This document shows, piece after piece, positions 1-7,670 of a stretch of 64,000 nt of DNA. Source of the DNA: CALAED01 sp036555725 (GTDB lineage: Bacteria; Actinomycetota; Actinomycetes; Streptosporangiales; Streptosporangiaceae); the NCBI GenBank assembly GCA_036555725.1, contig DATBKU010000165.1:1-64000 (forward strand), written 5' to 3'. How positions within the stretch are numbered: position 1 is the first letter of the stretch; every line of letters begins with the position of its first letter. Made by a program: the position numbers and the translations under genes. A model generated the notes under the pieces. It had not been told where the DNA came from and did not search any database. It saw only the letters and a program-made list of their open reading frames with translations.

Positions 1-19
1 CGTACGCAGTCGGGCCGGC

Positions 20-43
20 GCGTCGCCTGGTGGCCGGCGACGC
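20..43 (-). terminator. Hairpin downstream of the small membrane protein gene
   Basis: An 8-bp perfect stem (GCGTCGCC at 20-27, GGCGACGC at 36-43) with an 8-nt loop lies 27 nt beyond the stop codon of the minus-strand gene ending at 70. There is no T-tract, which is common for actinobacterial terminators. Confidence 0.4.
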
Positions 44-69
44 ACCGGCCTCGACCGGCCCTGACTCGG

Positions 70-360
70 TTAGGTGGGCGTGAGCTGGCCGCGGCGGCGG
101 GTGTTCCGGAGCGCGACGGCGAGCAGCGTGACGGCCATGCCGAGGACGGCCGCGGCCGTCGCGATCAGCAGGACGCCCCAGATGGGCAGTCCGGAGCCGG
201 CGGCCGACTCCGCGACCGGCGTGCTGGGGATCGGCTCGGCGGTACCGCCCGGAGGCGGCGGAGGCGGCATGGCCGACGCCATCGGCGCGAGCGCGATCAA
301 GGTGATCGCGGGAAGCAGGAGTCCGCTGAGGAGCGCGAGCGTGCGGTGGATGGGTTTCAT
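70..360 (-). CDS. Small exported protein with C-terminal membrane anchor
   Basis: A 96-residue protein with an N-terminal signal segment (about residues 1-30, ending in an Ala-rich ASA-type cleavage region), a Pro-rich linker (PPPPPPGG near residue 32), a single hydrophobic segment (about 60-84) and an Arg-rich cytoplasmic tail. This is the layout of a type I membrane or cell-wall-zone protein. The start at 360 is chosen because a GGGGGAA ribosome binding site sits just upstream; an open frame continues further but carries no signal peptide. Function is not recognised. It runs in the same direction as the two genes upstream of it on the minus strand (949-1248 and 432-959). Confidence 0.7.
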   Translation of the reverse strand: MKPIHRTLALLSGLLLPAITLIALAPMASAMPPPPPPGGTAEPIPSTPVAESAAGSGLPIWGVLLIATAAAVLGMAVTLLAVALRNTRRRGQLTPT

Positions 361-431
361 GGTGTTCCCCCTGATTGCATGCCACGGAATCTGGTCCGTG
401 GCCTGACGGTGTTCGGTGAATGGCGAGATTG

Positions 432-959
432 TCAGCCGGGGCAGTGGACGCGGGGGTTCCACATGGCGAACGTGCCGGCCGGGTTGTGCTTCCACACCCA
501 GGCGTGCAGGGAGTAGAAGGGCGGCAGGCCGTACCGGTTGGGACTCGCGGTGAAGTTGAACCGGTGGCCGAACAACATGGGTGGGTGGCGATGGCCGGCG
601 TCCCATGCCTCCTTGATCACGACGTATTCGACCGCGACGAGGTGCAGGCGGCCGCCTCGGCCGGGTTCGTACACCACGGCTTCGGGTGTGAGCGGATTGA
701 TCTTCCCGTCCCCGACGAGCGAACCATTGACGTAATGGACACCCATGCCGCCCATGCCGGGCATGTCGATGCACGCGACGCCGTTGATATCGACGAACCG
801 GCCGTAGCCGGCGTGCTCCGCGACCCCGACGCTGTGGTACTTGGCGGTGACGTGCTTCACCTGGCCGAGGCCGCCCGGGCGGCTCTTCGCGTACGCGGGG
901 CCCGCGATGGCGGCGACCAGCGCGACGGCGAGCAGTGGGGTGAGAACCTTATGACGCAT
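432..959 (-). CDS. Secreted protein of unknown function
   Basis: A 175-residue protein with a clear Sec signal peptide (positive MRHK, hydrophobic core to about residue 20, AYA cleavage motif near 22-24). The mature part is rich in Gly, His and aromatic residues, with His-containing stretches such as HRHPPM and HAWVWKH near the C-terminus. No catalytic family is recognised. Its start overlaps the stop of the DUF4242 gene by 11 nt, so the two are probably translated from one mRNA. The DUF4242 family includes a metal-binding member, so a metal-related role for the pair is possible but unproven. Confidence 0.75.
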   Translation of the reverse strand: MRHKVLTPLLAVALVAAIAGPAYAKSRPGGLGQVKHVTAKYHSVGVAEHAGYGRFVDINGVACIDMPGMGGMGVHYVNGSLVGDGKINPLTPEAVVYEPGRGGRLHLVAVEYVVIKEAWDAGHRHPPMLFGHRFNFTASPNRYGLPPFYSLHAWVWKHNPAGTFAMWNPRVHCPG

Positions 960-1248
960 GGCGCGCGACCTCCTGGTCCGTGTAGAAGTACGGGTCGAGC
1001 ACCCGCACCTCGGTGATCGCGTCCACCGGCAGCCCGTTGCGCTCGGCCACCAGGCGGATGGCCTCCGGGGACGGCCCGTCGTAGACGCAGTAAGTCTTCG
1101 CGTGATCGTCGGTTACGTAGGAGTGCACCCAGGTCACGCCCTGCTCGGCGTTGGTGGCGATCACGCCCGCGACGGCCTTGACACCCACATCGTTGCTCGG
1201 AATGTGGAGTCCGTCGGCGAACGTCCGTTCCACGAGATAGCGCGGCAT
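949..1248 (-). CDS. DUF4242 family protein (SCO4226-like)
   Basis: A 99-residue cytoplasmic protein beginning MPRYLVERTF, the usual N-terminus of the DUF4242/SCO4226-like small alpha-beta family, whose founding Streptomyces member was described as nickel-binding. The body has the family pattern: YLVER strand, a helix with GVKAVAG, a WVHSYV strand and a TYCVYDGPSPEAIR segment. The ATG at 1248 is preferred over a longer in-frame start because it has an AAGGAAGG-like ribosome binding site and matches family length. It overlaps the downstream secreted-protein gene. The exact role is unknown. Confidence 0.8.
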   Translation of the reverse strand: MPRYLVERTFADGLHIPSNDVGVKAVAGVIATNAEQGVTWVHSYVTDDHAKTYCVYDGPSPEAIRLVAERNGLPVDAITEVRVLDPYFYTDQEVARHAS

Positions 1249-1454
1249 TGGTCCCACCCTTCCTTCGGCCGCCGGTGGATCCGGCTGATTGGAAGGTACG
1301 AACCGGCGGATCCGGCGCACATCGGGAGCGATTCCCATCTCCACAGGTGGGCTCCGGGCCGGTATATGGGCAGGGTTACCCATCTTTGTGTCTCTGGGCG
1401 GAGGCGCCGTACGCGGCTATGGACGCAGGCCCGGCGTCCTGCCAGGGTGAGGAG

Positions 1455-4121
1455 ATGGGGGACGAATACGCAGGTAACACATTGTTGCGTGGGGAATTGC
1501 TCGAACGCTTCCACCACCTGTCGGCGTTGCGCGACGCGCTGGCCGGCACCCGGGAAACGCAAGCGGGGGTCCTGGTTCTGCTCGGGGGCGAGGCGGGCGG
1601 CGGGAAGACGACGGTGCTGCGGCACTTCTGCGCCGAGTGCGGTCCGGCCGGCCGCGTCCTGTGGGGCTCCTGCGACCCGCTGTTCACGCCGCGCCCGCTC
1701 GGGCCGTTTCTCGACATCGCCCAAGAGGCCGACGGCGAGCTGCCGGACCTCATGGCGGCCGGCGCCAAGCCGTACCAGATCGCCGCGGCCATGGTCCGTA
1801 CGGCCCAGGCGAACCGGGGCACGATCATCGTCCTGGAGGATCTGCACTGGGCGGACGAGGCGACGCTCGACGTGCTGAGCCTGTTGGGCCGCCGGATCGA
1901 GGCGATTCCGGCGCTCGTGATAGCGACCTATCGTGACGACGAACTCGATCGGACCCATCCACTGCGCCGGATCTTCGGCGAACTGCGGAGTACGACCTCG
2001 ATCCGCAGGCTGACGGCGCAGCCGTTGTCGCGGGACGGGGTGGCCGCGCTCGCGGCGCCGCACGGCCTCGACGCGGACGCGCTGTACCGCGCCACGGCCG
2101 GGAACCCGTTCTTCGTCACCGAGGTAATCGCGGCGCCGGGCGCCGACATCCCGGCGACGGTCCGCGACGCGGTGCTGGCTCGGGCCGCCCGGCTGACCCC
2201 CGCGGCGACGACCGTCGTCGAGGCGGTCTCGATCGCGCTACCGCAGGCCGAGCTGTGGCTCCTCGACGCGCTCGTACTGGACGCGGCCGGCGCTCTCGAG
2301 CAGTGCCTGAGCTCCGGCATCCTCGAAGTCACCCCGGGCGGGGTCGCGTTCCGGCACGAACTCGGCCGGATGGCGATCGAGGAGTCGCTGCCGCCGCACC
2401 GCCGGATCGCGTTGCATCGCCGAGCGCTCGACGCGCTCACCGCGCCACCGTACGGCGCCGCAGACCCGACGAGGCTGGCGTACCACGCCGAGGCGGCCGG
2501 CGACACCGAGGCCGTGCTCCGGTTCGCGCCGGCGGCGGCCCGGCACGCGGCCTCGATCGGGGCGCACCGGGAGTCGGCCGCCCAGTACGCGCGGGCGCTC
2601 AGGTTCGGCACCGAACTGCCCGCGGACATGCGCGCCGAACTGCTCGAAGGCCGGTCGTACGAGTGCTACCTGACCGATCAGACCCAGGCCTCCATCGAGG
2701 CTCTGGAGCAGGCCATCGAGTACTGGCGATTGTCCGGGGACGAGGTGCGGGAGGGGGCGGCGCTGACGCGGCTTTCCCGTCGGCTGTGGTGTGGTGGAGA
2801 CGCCGCCGACGCCGCGAAGGCGGGCCAGGAGGCGCTGCGCCTGCTCGAAGGACGGCCGCCGGGCCGGGAGCTGGCGATGGCGTACAGCACCCTCGCCGGA
2901 ATTCACATGAACGACGAGCGGTTCGATGAGGCCCTCTCATGGGGTCGGCGGGCGCTCGACCTCGCCGAGTCCTGCGGTGATACCGACGTGATCGTGCACA
3001 GCCTCAACAACGTCGGCACGATGCGACTTCTCGCCGGCATACCGGAGGGCAAGGAGGAACTGGAGCGTAGCCTCGCCTTGGCCGAGCGGGCGGGGCTGGA
3101 AGAGCACGTTGGCCGGGTCTTCATCCATCTCGGCTGGGCGATGACCCGCACCCGTGCGTACGAGCTCGAACCGTGGCTCGATCGCGGCGTGAAGGTATGC
3201 CAGGAGCTGGGGCTCGAACTCTGGGCCCTGTACGTCGTGGCCCACCGGGCTCGCGCCCACCTCGATCTCGGCCGCTGGAACGACGCCGCGGCCGACGCCG
3301 ACTACGTGCTCAGGTCCGCGCAGTCCGTGCCACTGCTGCGGCTGCTCGCGCTCAGCGTTCTCGGGCTCCTCCGGGCCCGCCGGGGCGACCCGCAAGAATG
3401 GCCGCCGCTGGACGAGGCGCTCGCGCTGCTCGAAGGAAAGGACGAGCTGCAGTACCGCGCGCCGGTTGCCGCGGCCAGGGCGGAGGCCGCCTGGCTGACC
3501 GGCCGCGGCGCGGCCGTCGACGAGATCACGCGCGACGTCCTTGCCGCCGCCGTAGACCGGGGCGCCTCCTGGGTCGCCGGCGAACTAGCCTGGCTGCGCC
3601 GCCTGGCGGGCATCGAGGAGACCGTGCCCGGATTGATCGAGCCGTACTCGGCACAGCTGGGCGGCGAAGCGACCGCCGCCGCCACCCGGTGGACTCGGAT
3701 CGGCTGCCCCTACGACGCCGCCCTGGCGTTGGCGGCGTCGGGCGATGAGGCCGGCCTGCGCCGCGCGCTGGCCGACTTCCAGCGGCTCGGCGCCCACCCG
3801 GCCGCCGGGATCGTGGCGCGTCGCCTGCGCGACCACGGCGTACGCGACCTGCCGCGCGGGCCCCGGCAGCAGACAGCGCAGAACCCGGCCGGGCTCACGC
3901 GACGCGAAATCGAGGTGCTGGCGCACGTCCAGCAGGGCGCGTCGAACGCGGAGATCGCCGCCCGGCTCTTCCTCTCGGAGCGGACCGTGCATCACCACAT
4001 CTCGGCGATCCTCCGCAAGCTCGGCGTCGGCAGCCGCGGACAGGCCGTCTTCGCCGCCGCCCAACGCGGCCTCATCGCCCCCGCCGCCGAGCTCGCCGAC
4101 GACCCATCCCCGCCTGGCTAA
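1455..4121 (+). CDS. LuxR-family LAL transcriptional regulator (AAA ATPase + TPR-like + HTH)
   Basis: About 888 residues. Visible in order: AAA_16-type ATPase with Walker A GGEAGGGKTT (residues 44-53) and Walker B IIVLEDLHWAD (about 124-134), a long alpha-helical TPR-like middle, and a C-terminal LuxR helix-turn-helix (LTRREIEVLAHVQQG and SNAEIAARLFLSERTVHHH, about 815-870). This is the large ATP-binding LuxR (LAL) architecture, which controls pathways in response to a ligand sensed by the middle region. The start is uncertain: ATG at 1455 has AGGAG directly before it, ATG at 1419 is an alternative, and one at 1248 is too far upstream. It is divergent from the DUF4242 gene with about 200 bp between them, so that pair is a plausible target. 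Its 3' end overlaps the next convergent gene. Confidence 0.9.
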   Translation: MGDEYAGNTLLRGELLERFHHLSALRDALAGTRETQAGVLVLLGGEAGGGKTTVLRHFCAECGPAGRVLWGSCDPLFTPRPLGPFLDIAQEADGELPDLMAAGAKPYQIAAAMVRTAQANRGTIIVLEDLHWADEATLDVLSLLGRRIEAIPALVIATYRDDELDRTHPLRRIFGELRSTTSIRRLTAQPLSRDGVAALAAPHGLDADALYRATAGNPFFVTEVIAAPGADIPATVRDAVLARAARLTPAATTVVEAVSIALPQAELWLLDALVLDAAGALEQCLSSGILEVTPGGVAFRHELGRMAIEESLPPHRRIALHRRALDALTAPPYGAADPTRLAYHAEAAGDTEAVLRFAPAAARHAASIGAHRESAAQYARALRFGTELPADMRAELLEGRSYECYLTDQTQASIEALEQAIEYWRLSGDEVREGAALTRLSRRLWCGGDAADAAKAGQEALRLLEGRPPGRELAMAYSTLAGIHMNDERFDEALSWGRRALDLAESCGDTDVIVHSLNNVGTMRLLAGIPEGKEELERSLALAERAGLEEHVGRVFIHLGWAMTRTRAYELEPWLDRGVKVCQELGLELWALYVVAHRARAHLDLGRWNDAAADADYVLRSAQSVPLLRLLALSVLGLLRARRGDPQEWPPLDEALALLEGKDELQYRAPVAAARAEAAWLTGRGAAVDEITRDVLAAAVDRGASWVAGELAWLRRLAGIEETVPGLIEPYSAQLGGEATAAATRWTRIGCPYDAALALAASGDEAGLRRALADFQRLGAHPAAGIVARRLRDHGVRDLPRGPRQQTAQNPAGLTRREIEVLAHVQQGASNAEIAARLFLSERTVHHHISAILRKLGVGSRGQAVFAAAQRGLIAPAAELADDPSPPG

Positions 4122-4386
4122 CCGGCTCGGGCGTCCCCAGCCAGAGCCTCGGCTCGCCGGGCCCTTCCCACCTCATCTGGACGACGCCTTCCGACCTTCC
4201 GGCGAAGATCAGGTAGTTGCCGTCGGTGGGGGCGAGCGCGTCCAGCCACCGCAGGCATTCGTCCAAGGAGGCGGGGTCGTCGGTCCCGTCGGAGCGCCGG
4301 CGCTCGGCGTCGTTCACCCGCATCAGCAGCATGTGCTCGGGCGGCCGCCGCGTCCCCAGGACGGCGGGCTCGAAGTCGGCTTGCAT
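4072..4386 (-). CDS. Hypothetical protein, about 104 residues
   Basis: Predicted from ATG at 4386; a TTG at 4416 would add ten residues. The protein has a central segment YLIFAGRSEGVVQMRWE followed by LWLGTPEP, which reads like a folded beta-rich domain rather than random antisense sequence, and an Arg-rich tail (RRRARRRGR) that lies in the overlap with the convergent LAL gene. The tail may therefore be a read-through extension. I do not recognise the family. The start codon lies within a 9-bp inverted repeat that could be its operator. Confidence 0.5.
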   Translation of the reverse strand: MQADFEPAVLGTRRPPEHMLLMRVNDAERRRSDGTDDPASLDECLRWLDALAPTDGNYLIFAGRSEGVVQMRWEGPGEPRLWLGTPEPVSQAGMGRRRARRRGR

Positions 4387-4416
4387 AACCTGAAAGCTAT
4401 CTTGCACGTTATGCAA
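4381..4416. promoter_or_regulatory. Inverted repeat over a start codon
   Basis: Perfect 9-bp arms TTGCATAAC (4381-4389) and GTTATGCAA (4408-4416) with an 18-nt spacer that holds a further TTGCA half-site. The element covers the ATG at 4386 and the alternative TTG at 4416 of the minus-strand gene. It could be an operator or an mRNA hairpin hiding the start. Confidence 0.4.
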
Positions 4417-4471
4417 TGATCGTTTCGGCGGCGGGGCCCAGCCGTGGACCGGAGTCGCTCGTGCGCACTTC

Positions 4472-4477
4472 TAGGCT
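4472..4477 (+). promoter_or_regulatory. -10 box of a leaderless transcript (antitoxin)
   Basis: TAGGCT lies 6 nt before GTG 4484. A TAnnnT hexamer at this distance is the usual mark of leaderless transcription in actinobacteria, and there is no ribosome binding site. Confidence 0.4.
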
Positions 4478-4483
4478 GTGCAC

Positions 4484-4753
4484 GTGGAACGGATTATCGT
4501 CGAGGAGCTAACGCAGAACACCAGCGCCGTGCTCGCACAAGTGGAGCGCGGGGAGACACTTGAGATCACCGTGAGCGGTCGAATCATCGCCCGGCTCGTG
4601 CCGAACGATGGGGGTCGGTCGGTGCTGGATCAGCTGGTCGCCGAAGGACGTGCAACAGCGCCGCTGACCTCGGGCCTGCTGCCGATGCCGCCCCGGCTTG
4701 GCGATCCGGCCGTCTACGTCGCCAACCAGCTCGCCACTGCCCGCGAGGAGTAG
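4484..4753 (+). CDS. Phd/YefM-family antitoxin, orphan
   Basis: A roughly 89-residue protein starting VERIIVEELTQNTSAVLA, followed by GETLEITVSGRIIARLVP. This is the standard N-terminal DNA-binding half of Phd/YefM antitoxins. The C-terminal part (LDQLVAEGRAT, then a Pro-rich end) is where such proteins clasp their toxin. GTG 4484 is preferred over GTG 4478 because it matches the family N-terminus and sits 6 nt after a TAGGCT box. No toxin gene follows: the next 317 bp are non-coding. A PIN-domain toxin remnant exists about 3 kb away on the other strand, but nothing ties the two together. Confidence 0.8.
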   Translation: MERIIVEELTQNTSAVLAQVERGETLEITVSGRIIARLVPNDGGRSVLDQLVAEGRATAPLTSGLLPMPPRLGDPAVYVANQLATAREE

Positions 4754-5070
4754 CGCCGGTGTTTCCTGCGGTCCTCGCGGCTTGAGCGAGATCACGGGCC
4801 AAGGCGTCAATCTGTAATTGGGCAACAGCCTGTTGCCCAATTACGTTTGACCCATTGCGACAGTTTTTGGCGCTTCGTCTCGGATGCGTGGAGCAATCCC
4901 GAAAGGCCTGGAGAAAGGCTATGCCCCGGGCTTCAGGACGCTCGTCCCAAGGACACCGGGGCTTACGAAATGTTAAGCATACGCCAGACAACAGAAACCC
5001 GCGGCATGTGGTCGGAGCGCATGCCGGCCCCCGGTAAATGGAGTGCGGACGGCGCCCGGGCGCTGACACG
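4754..5070. other. Gene-free interval between antitoxin and acetyltransferase
   Basis: No convincing reading frame is present on either strand. The notable content is the long palindrome at 4814-4844. The base composition around it is lower in GC than the flanking genes, which fits an insertion or decay site where the partner toxin would normally be. Confidence 0.5.
4814..4844. repeat. 31-bp near-perfect palindrome
   Basis: Two perfect 15-nt arms, GTAATTGGGCAACAG (4814-4828) and CTGTTGCCCAATTAC (4830-4844), around a single C. There is no T-tract and the sequence is AT-rich for this genome, so a simple terminator is unlikely. A related palindrome sharing the pattern AATTGnGCAnCAG lies at 6349-6377. 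Confidence 0.7.
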
Positions 5071-5553
5071 ATGAATCATGTGATCGATGTCCGTCGTTTC
5101 GAGTCCGGCGACGTTCCCGCAGTCGTGGCCATCGTTCAGGGCCTTCCGGACTACTTCACCGACGATGTGCCGGCGAAGGTCGAGCGCGACGCCGCCAGCC
5201 ACGAGGCCTGGGTAATCATCGATGCCGGAACGGTCGCGGGCTTCGCCGTTGTCGCCCGGAAATCACCTGGCGGCGCGGAAATCCTGTGGTTCGCCGTCGA
5301 GGCTGCCCGGCGCGGACGCGGGCACGGAACCAGGTTGCTCGGCCATGTCCTGGACCACCTGGCCGCTGCCGGGATCAGCGTCGTGGAGGCCAAAACCCTG
5401 GACCGCTCCTCGGGCTATCGCCCCTACGTGGCCACGCGGGCCTTCTGGGAACGCAACGGCTTCATCCACATCGACACGATCGACCCGCTGCCCGGCTGGC
5501 CACCCGGCAACCCGACCGCAATTTACATGACCGCAATCCGCCCAACCCGATGA
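5071..5553 (+). CDS. GNAT family N-acetyltransferase
   Basis: A 160-residue single-domain protein. The acetyl-CoA pyrophosphate loop reads RRGRGHGTRL (about residues 80-89) after a WFAVEAA strand, and the C-terminal RAFWERNGF motif (about 129-137) is the typical GNAT motif B region. ATG 5071 is chosen because MNHVIDVRRF gives the normal first GNAT strand; the longer frame adds an unlikely Arg-rich leader. There is no clear ribosome binding site. The substrate cannot be deduced. Confidence 0.85.
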   Translation: MNHVIDVRRFESGDVPAVVAIVQGLPDYFTDDVPAKVERDAASHEAWVIIDAGTVAGFAVVARKSPGGAEILWFAVEAARRGRGHGTRLLGHVLDHLAAAGISVVEAKTLDRSSGYRPYVATRAFWERNGFIHIDTIDPLPGWPPGNPTAIYMTAIRPTR

Positions 5554-5626
5554 CACGTGGGCGGGGTGCCCAGGCTGCGCGGGATGACGCCGTTCACGTA
5601 GCCGAGTCCTGCGCTTGAGTACGAGA

Positions 5627-6127
5627 TCAGGGTGCGTCAGGCCTTTGCTCGACCTCTCTCATCGTCTCGGCGACGGCTCGGCTGAGATCTGCGGCCGTGG
5701 GCAGCTCACGCCGAACTTCTTCGGGTAGCAGGCGCAGTTCGCTCACCGCGAGTGGCGAGTCGATGCCGCGTAGCGCGACCTCCACGGTGATGTCGTCCCG
5801 GCCGACCACGAGCAGGATGCCGATGGACGCGTCGTGCCGCTGCTGATCACGCAACTGATCGTCGATGAGCTGGACATAGAAGTTCAGCTTGCCGACATAC
5901 TCCGGCTCGAACTGGCCGACCTTGAGCTCGAACACCACGAACCGGTGGAGGCGGTAGTGGAAGAAGAGCAGATCGACGAGGAACTCGCGGTCGCCGCACT
6001 GGACCGGATGCTCGGCGCCGACGAACGCAAACCCGGCGCCGAGCTCACGCAGGAACGTGGTCAAGTTCGCGATGAGAGCCCTACGTAGATCGCGCTCGTG
6101 CGTCGCCGGGCTGACGAAGTCGATCAC
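5627..6127 (-). pseudogene. DUF1016 (YhcG-like) nuclease, C-terminal PDDEXK half
   Basis: 166 codons from GTG 6127. It carries the PDDEXK nuclease core of the DUF1016 C-terminal domain: FLVDLLFFHYRLHRFVVFEL (Asp about residue 52) followed by KVGQFEPEYVGKLNFY. In the family this domain is fused to the DUF1016 N-terminal domain in one protein of about 350-375 residues. Here the N-terminal half is in the next frame upstream and the two overlap by 4 nt (GTGA). Adding one base near 6130-6133 restores KDPYVIDF, the conserved junction I recall for the family, so a one-base deletion is the likely cause. Programmed frameshifting or translation as two polypeptides is less likely. Confidence 0.75.
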
Positions 6128-6666
6128 GTAAGGTCCTTCACCAGCTCACGGACCGACTCCCTCTCGCTCTCGGGAACCGTGCGGTCGAACGTGGTGAGCT
6201 GAGCATGCTCGCGCTCGTGCAGCCGACTCGCGATCATGGTCTCCAGGACCTTGCGAGTCCATCCTTGCTCGGCAGCGCGCTGCGCGTAGAAGTCCCTGGT
6301 CGGACGGTTCCCGCAGGCGTCAAGGAGGACCATCACGTGCCCCCACGGCAATTGTGCAGCAGCGTGCTGCACAATTGGCTCCGGCCATACCTCGGCCATC
6401 GCGCGCATGTATTGGAGGTTGCGCCGGGACAGGCCGCGCATGTCGGGATAGGCGGTACGCAAATCGACTGCGAGGCGGTCGATCACATGCCTACCCCAGC
6501 CCTCCTTCCGCTGGCGTTCCAGAATGTCGCGGCCGATTTGCCAGTAGGTATCGATGAGGATGTTGTTGACGGTGCGGGCGGCCCGAAGGCGGGCGTACGC
6601 CAGGGTGCGTTTGATGGAGTCGAGCAGCTCGTCGTACGCGGCGCTTAATTCGATGCTTTCGAACAT
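6124..6666 (-). pseudogene. DUF1016 (YhcG-like) nuclease, N-terminal half
   Basis: 180 codons that match the DUF1016 N-terminal domain: helix-rich start, TYWQIGRDILERQ (about residues 41-53), RGLSRRNLQYMRAMAEVWPE (78-97), AQLPWGHVMVLLD and FYAQRAAEQGWTRKVLETMI. The protein stops at TGA 6124-6126, exactly where full-length relatives continue into the nuclease domain, which follows in another frame. A single-base indel near 6130-6133 would rejoin them. A 29-bp palindrome lies inside this part. Homologues are solitary putative nucleases, some thought to act in defence; a defence role here is inference. Confidence 0.75.
6349..6377. repeat. 29-bp palindrome inside the DUF1016 coding region
   Basis: Perfect 13-nt arms CAATTGTGCAGCA (6349-6361) and TGCTGCACAATTG (6365-6377) around GCG. 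It encodes the QHAAAQLP stretch before the conserved WGH motif, so it is not an insertion into the protein. It shares AATTGnGCAnCAG with the intergenic palindrome at 4814-4844. Confidence 0.7.
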
Positions 6667-6726
6667 GCGAGCGACACTAATGCAAGACTGTGACAGTCCG
6701 CATTCGAACGGGTGAGCTGCGTGACG

Positions 6727-6996
6727 TTAGGGGAGGTCGAGGTGGCCGGCGGTGATGCGGGTGGTGAGGGTCCGCCATTCGCGGCGGGAGAACGCGAGCT
6801 TGGGGCCGTCGGGGTGCTTGCTGTCGCGTACGCCGACGGCATGGTCGAGGTCGGCGATCTCGACGCACGAGGTGCCTTCCTGGCCGCTGTGGGTGCTCTT
6901 GCGCCAGACCGCGGCCACCTCGACGCAATTAGTGCCTTCTTGACCGCTCCGGCTGCTCTTGCGCCACCGGGCGGCCCGAGAAGTCGTAGCGCTCAC
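6727..6996 (-). CDS. DUF397 protein with duplicated motif
   Basis: An 89-residue protein of the DUF397 family, which almost always sits beside XRE/DUF5753 regulators in actinomycetes (the Scr1/WhiJ-type pairs). The family motif W-R-K-S-x-x-S-x-x-x-G-x-x-C-V-E occurs twice in tandem: RWRKSSRSGQEGTNCVEV (about residues 10-27) and VWRKSTHSGQEGTSCVEI (about 30-47). Normal members have it once, so this gene has an internal duplication. The C-terminal VRDSKHPDGPKLAFSRREW is the usual DUF397 ending. GTG 6996 overlaps the XRE stop as GTGA, so the two are translationally coupled. Confidence 0.85.
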   Translation of the reverse strand: MSATTSRAARWRKSSRSGQEGTNCVEVAAVWRKSTHSGQEGTSCVEIADLDHAVGVRDSKHPDGPKLAFSRREWRTLTTRITAGHLDLP

Positions 6997-7574
6997 ATAG
7001 TCTCCAAAACGGCCTGGATCAGCTTCTCCGAGTCCGCGGGCGTTAGCGCCACGGCTCCGATTTGATCGAACGTTACACCGAGGGCGGTGACCTCACGACC
7101 CGGCTCCACCAGTCGGCCAAGCCCGTTCACGCTCTCCGCGTAGCCGACGGGTGGCTCGTCAGGGAAGCCGAGGAAGATGAACGCCCCGGACGGGTAAATG
7201 GGCGCATCGTACTCCTCGGTCTGCAACAGGCCGAGGATGAGAAAGTTCTCGTAATCCTTGATCGACGACGCGGTCTCTTCGTACTCGGTGTATTCCAGGA
7301 ACTCCGATGGGATGCCGGACTCGCGCTTGATGGCTGCGTACAGGTCGAGGAAGAAACGTTCCAGGTCGAGCGCCGTGTCGAGCCCGATGGACAGGCGGCG
7401 GGTGGGTGCGCGGCGGAGGTTCTCCACGGCCTCGATGAGCTTGCCGGAGACCATCACGGCGGGGTGAGCGCCGACGTCGGCCTGCGTCATCTTGGCCGCG
7501 ACGCGGATGCGCCTGAGCTGTACGGCGTAGAACGCCCGGGCGGACGACGTGGGGTCGATGGGTTCGCTGCTCAT
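6993..7574 (-). CDS. XRE-family regulator with shortened DUF5753 domain
   Basis: 193 residues; family members are usually about 270-290. The N-terminal helix-turn-helix (VQLRRIRVAAKMTQADVGAH, about 18-37) is followed by the start of DUF5753 (YENFLILGLLQTEEYD, about 109-124). The sequence then jumps straight to the late family segment YPSGAFIFLGFPDEPPVGY (about 128-146). Roughly 90 residues of the central sensor part are missing, while the frame stays open to the normal C-terminus. This is a clean internal deletion, so DNA binding may persist without normal control. It is coupled to the downstream DUF397 gene. Confidence 0.8.
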   Translation of the reverse strand: MSSEPIDPTSSARAFYAVQLRRIRVAAKMTQADVGAHPAVMVSGKLIEAVENLRRAPTRRLSIGLDTALDLERFFLDLYAAIKRESGIPSEFLEYTEYEETASSIKDYENFLILGLLQTEEYDAPIYPSGAFIFLGFPDEPPVGYAESVNGLGRLVEPGREVTALGVTFDQIGAVALTPADSEKLIQAVLETM

Positions 7575-7670
7575 GATCGCCTTCCGAGGGAGTGATCAAG
7601 CTGTAGCCGAGGGTAATCGGCTCGGGCGGGGTTAACGGCGAAATGGGCGAACCGCCTCTGCGCTAACCTG

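Noticed and set aside
70..774. Longer version of the first minus-strand gene starting near 774
   Set aside because: The extra N-terminus is Arg/Pro-rich, overlaps another gene and buries the signal peptide that begins at 360.
6349..6377. An insertion element within the DUF1016 coding sequence
   Set aside because: The encoded stretch aligns with the family without extra residues, so the palindrome is made of native codons.
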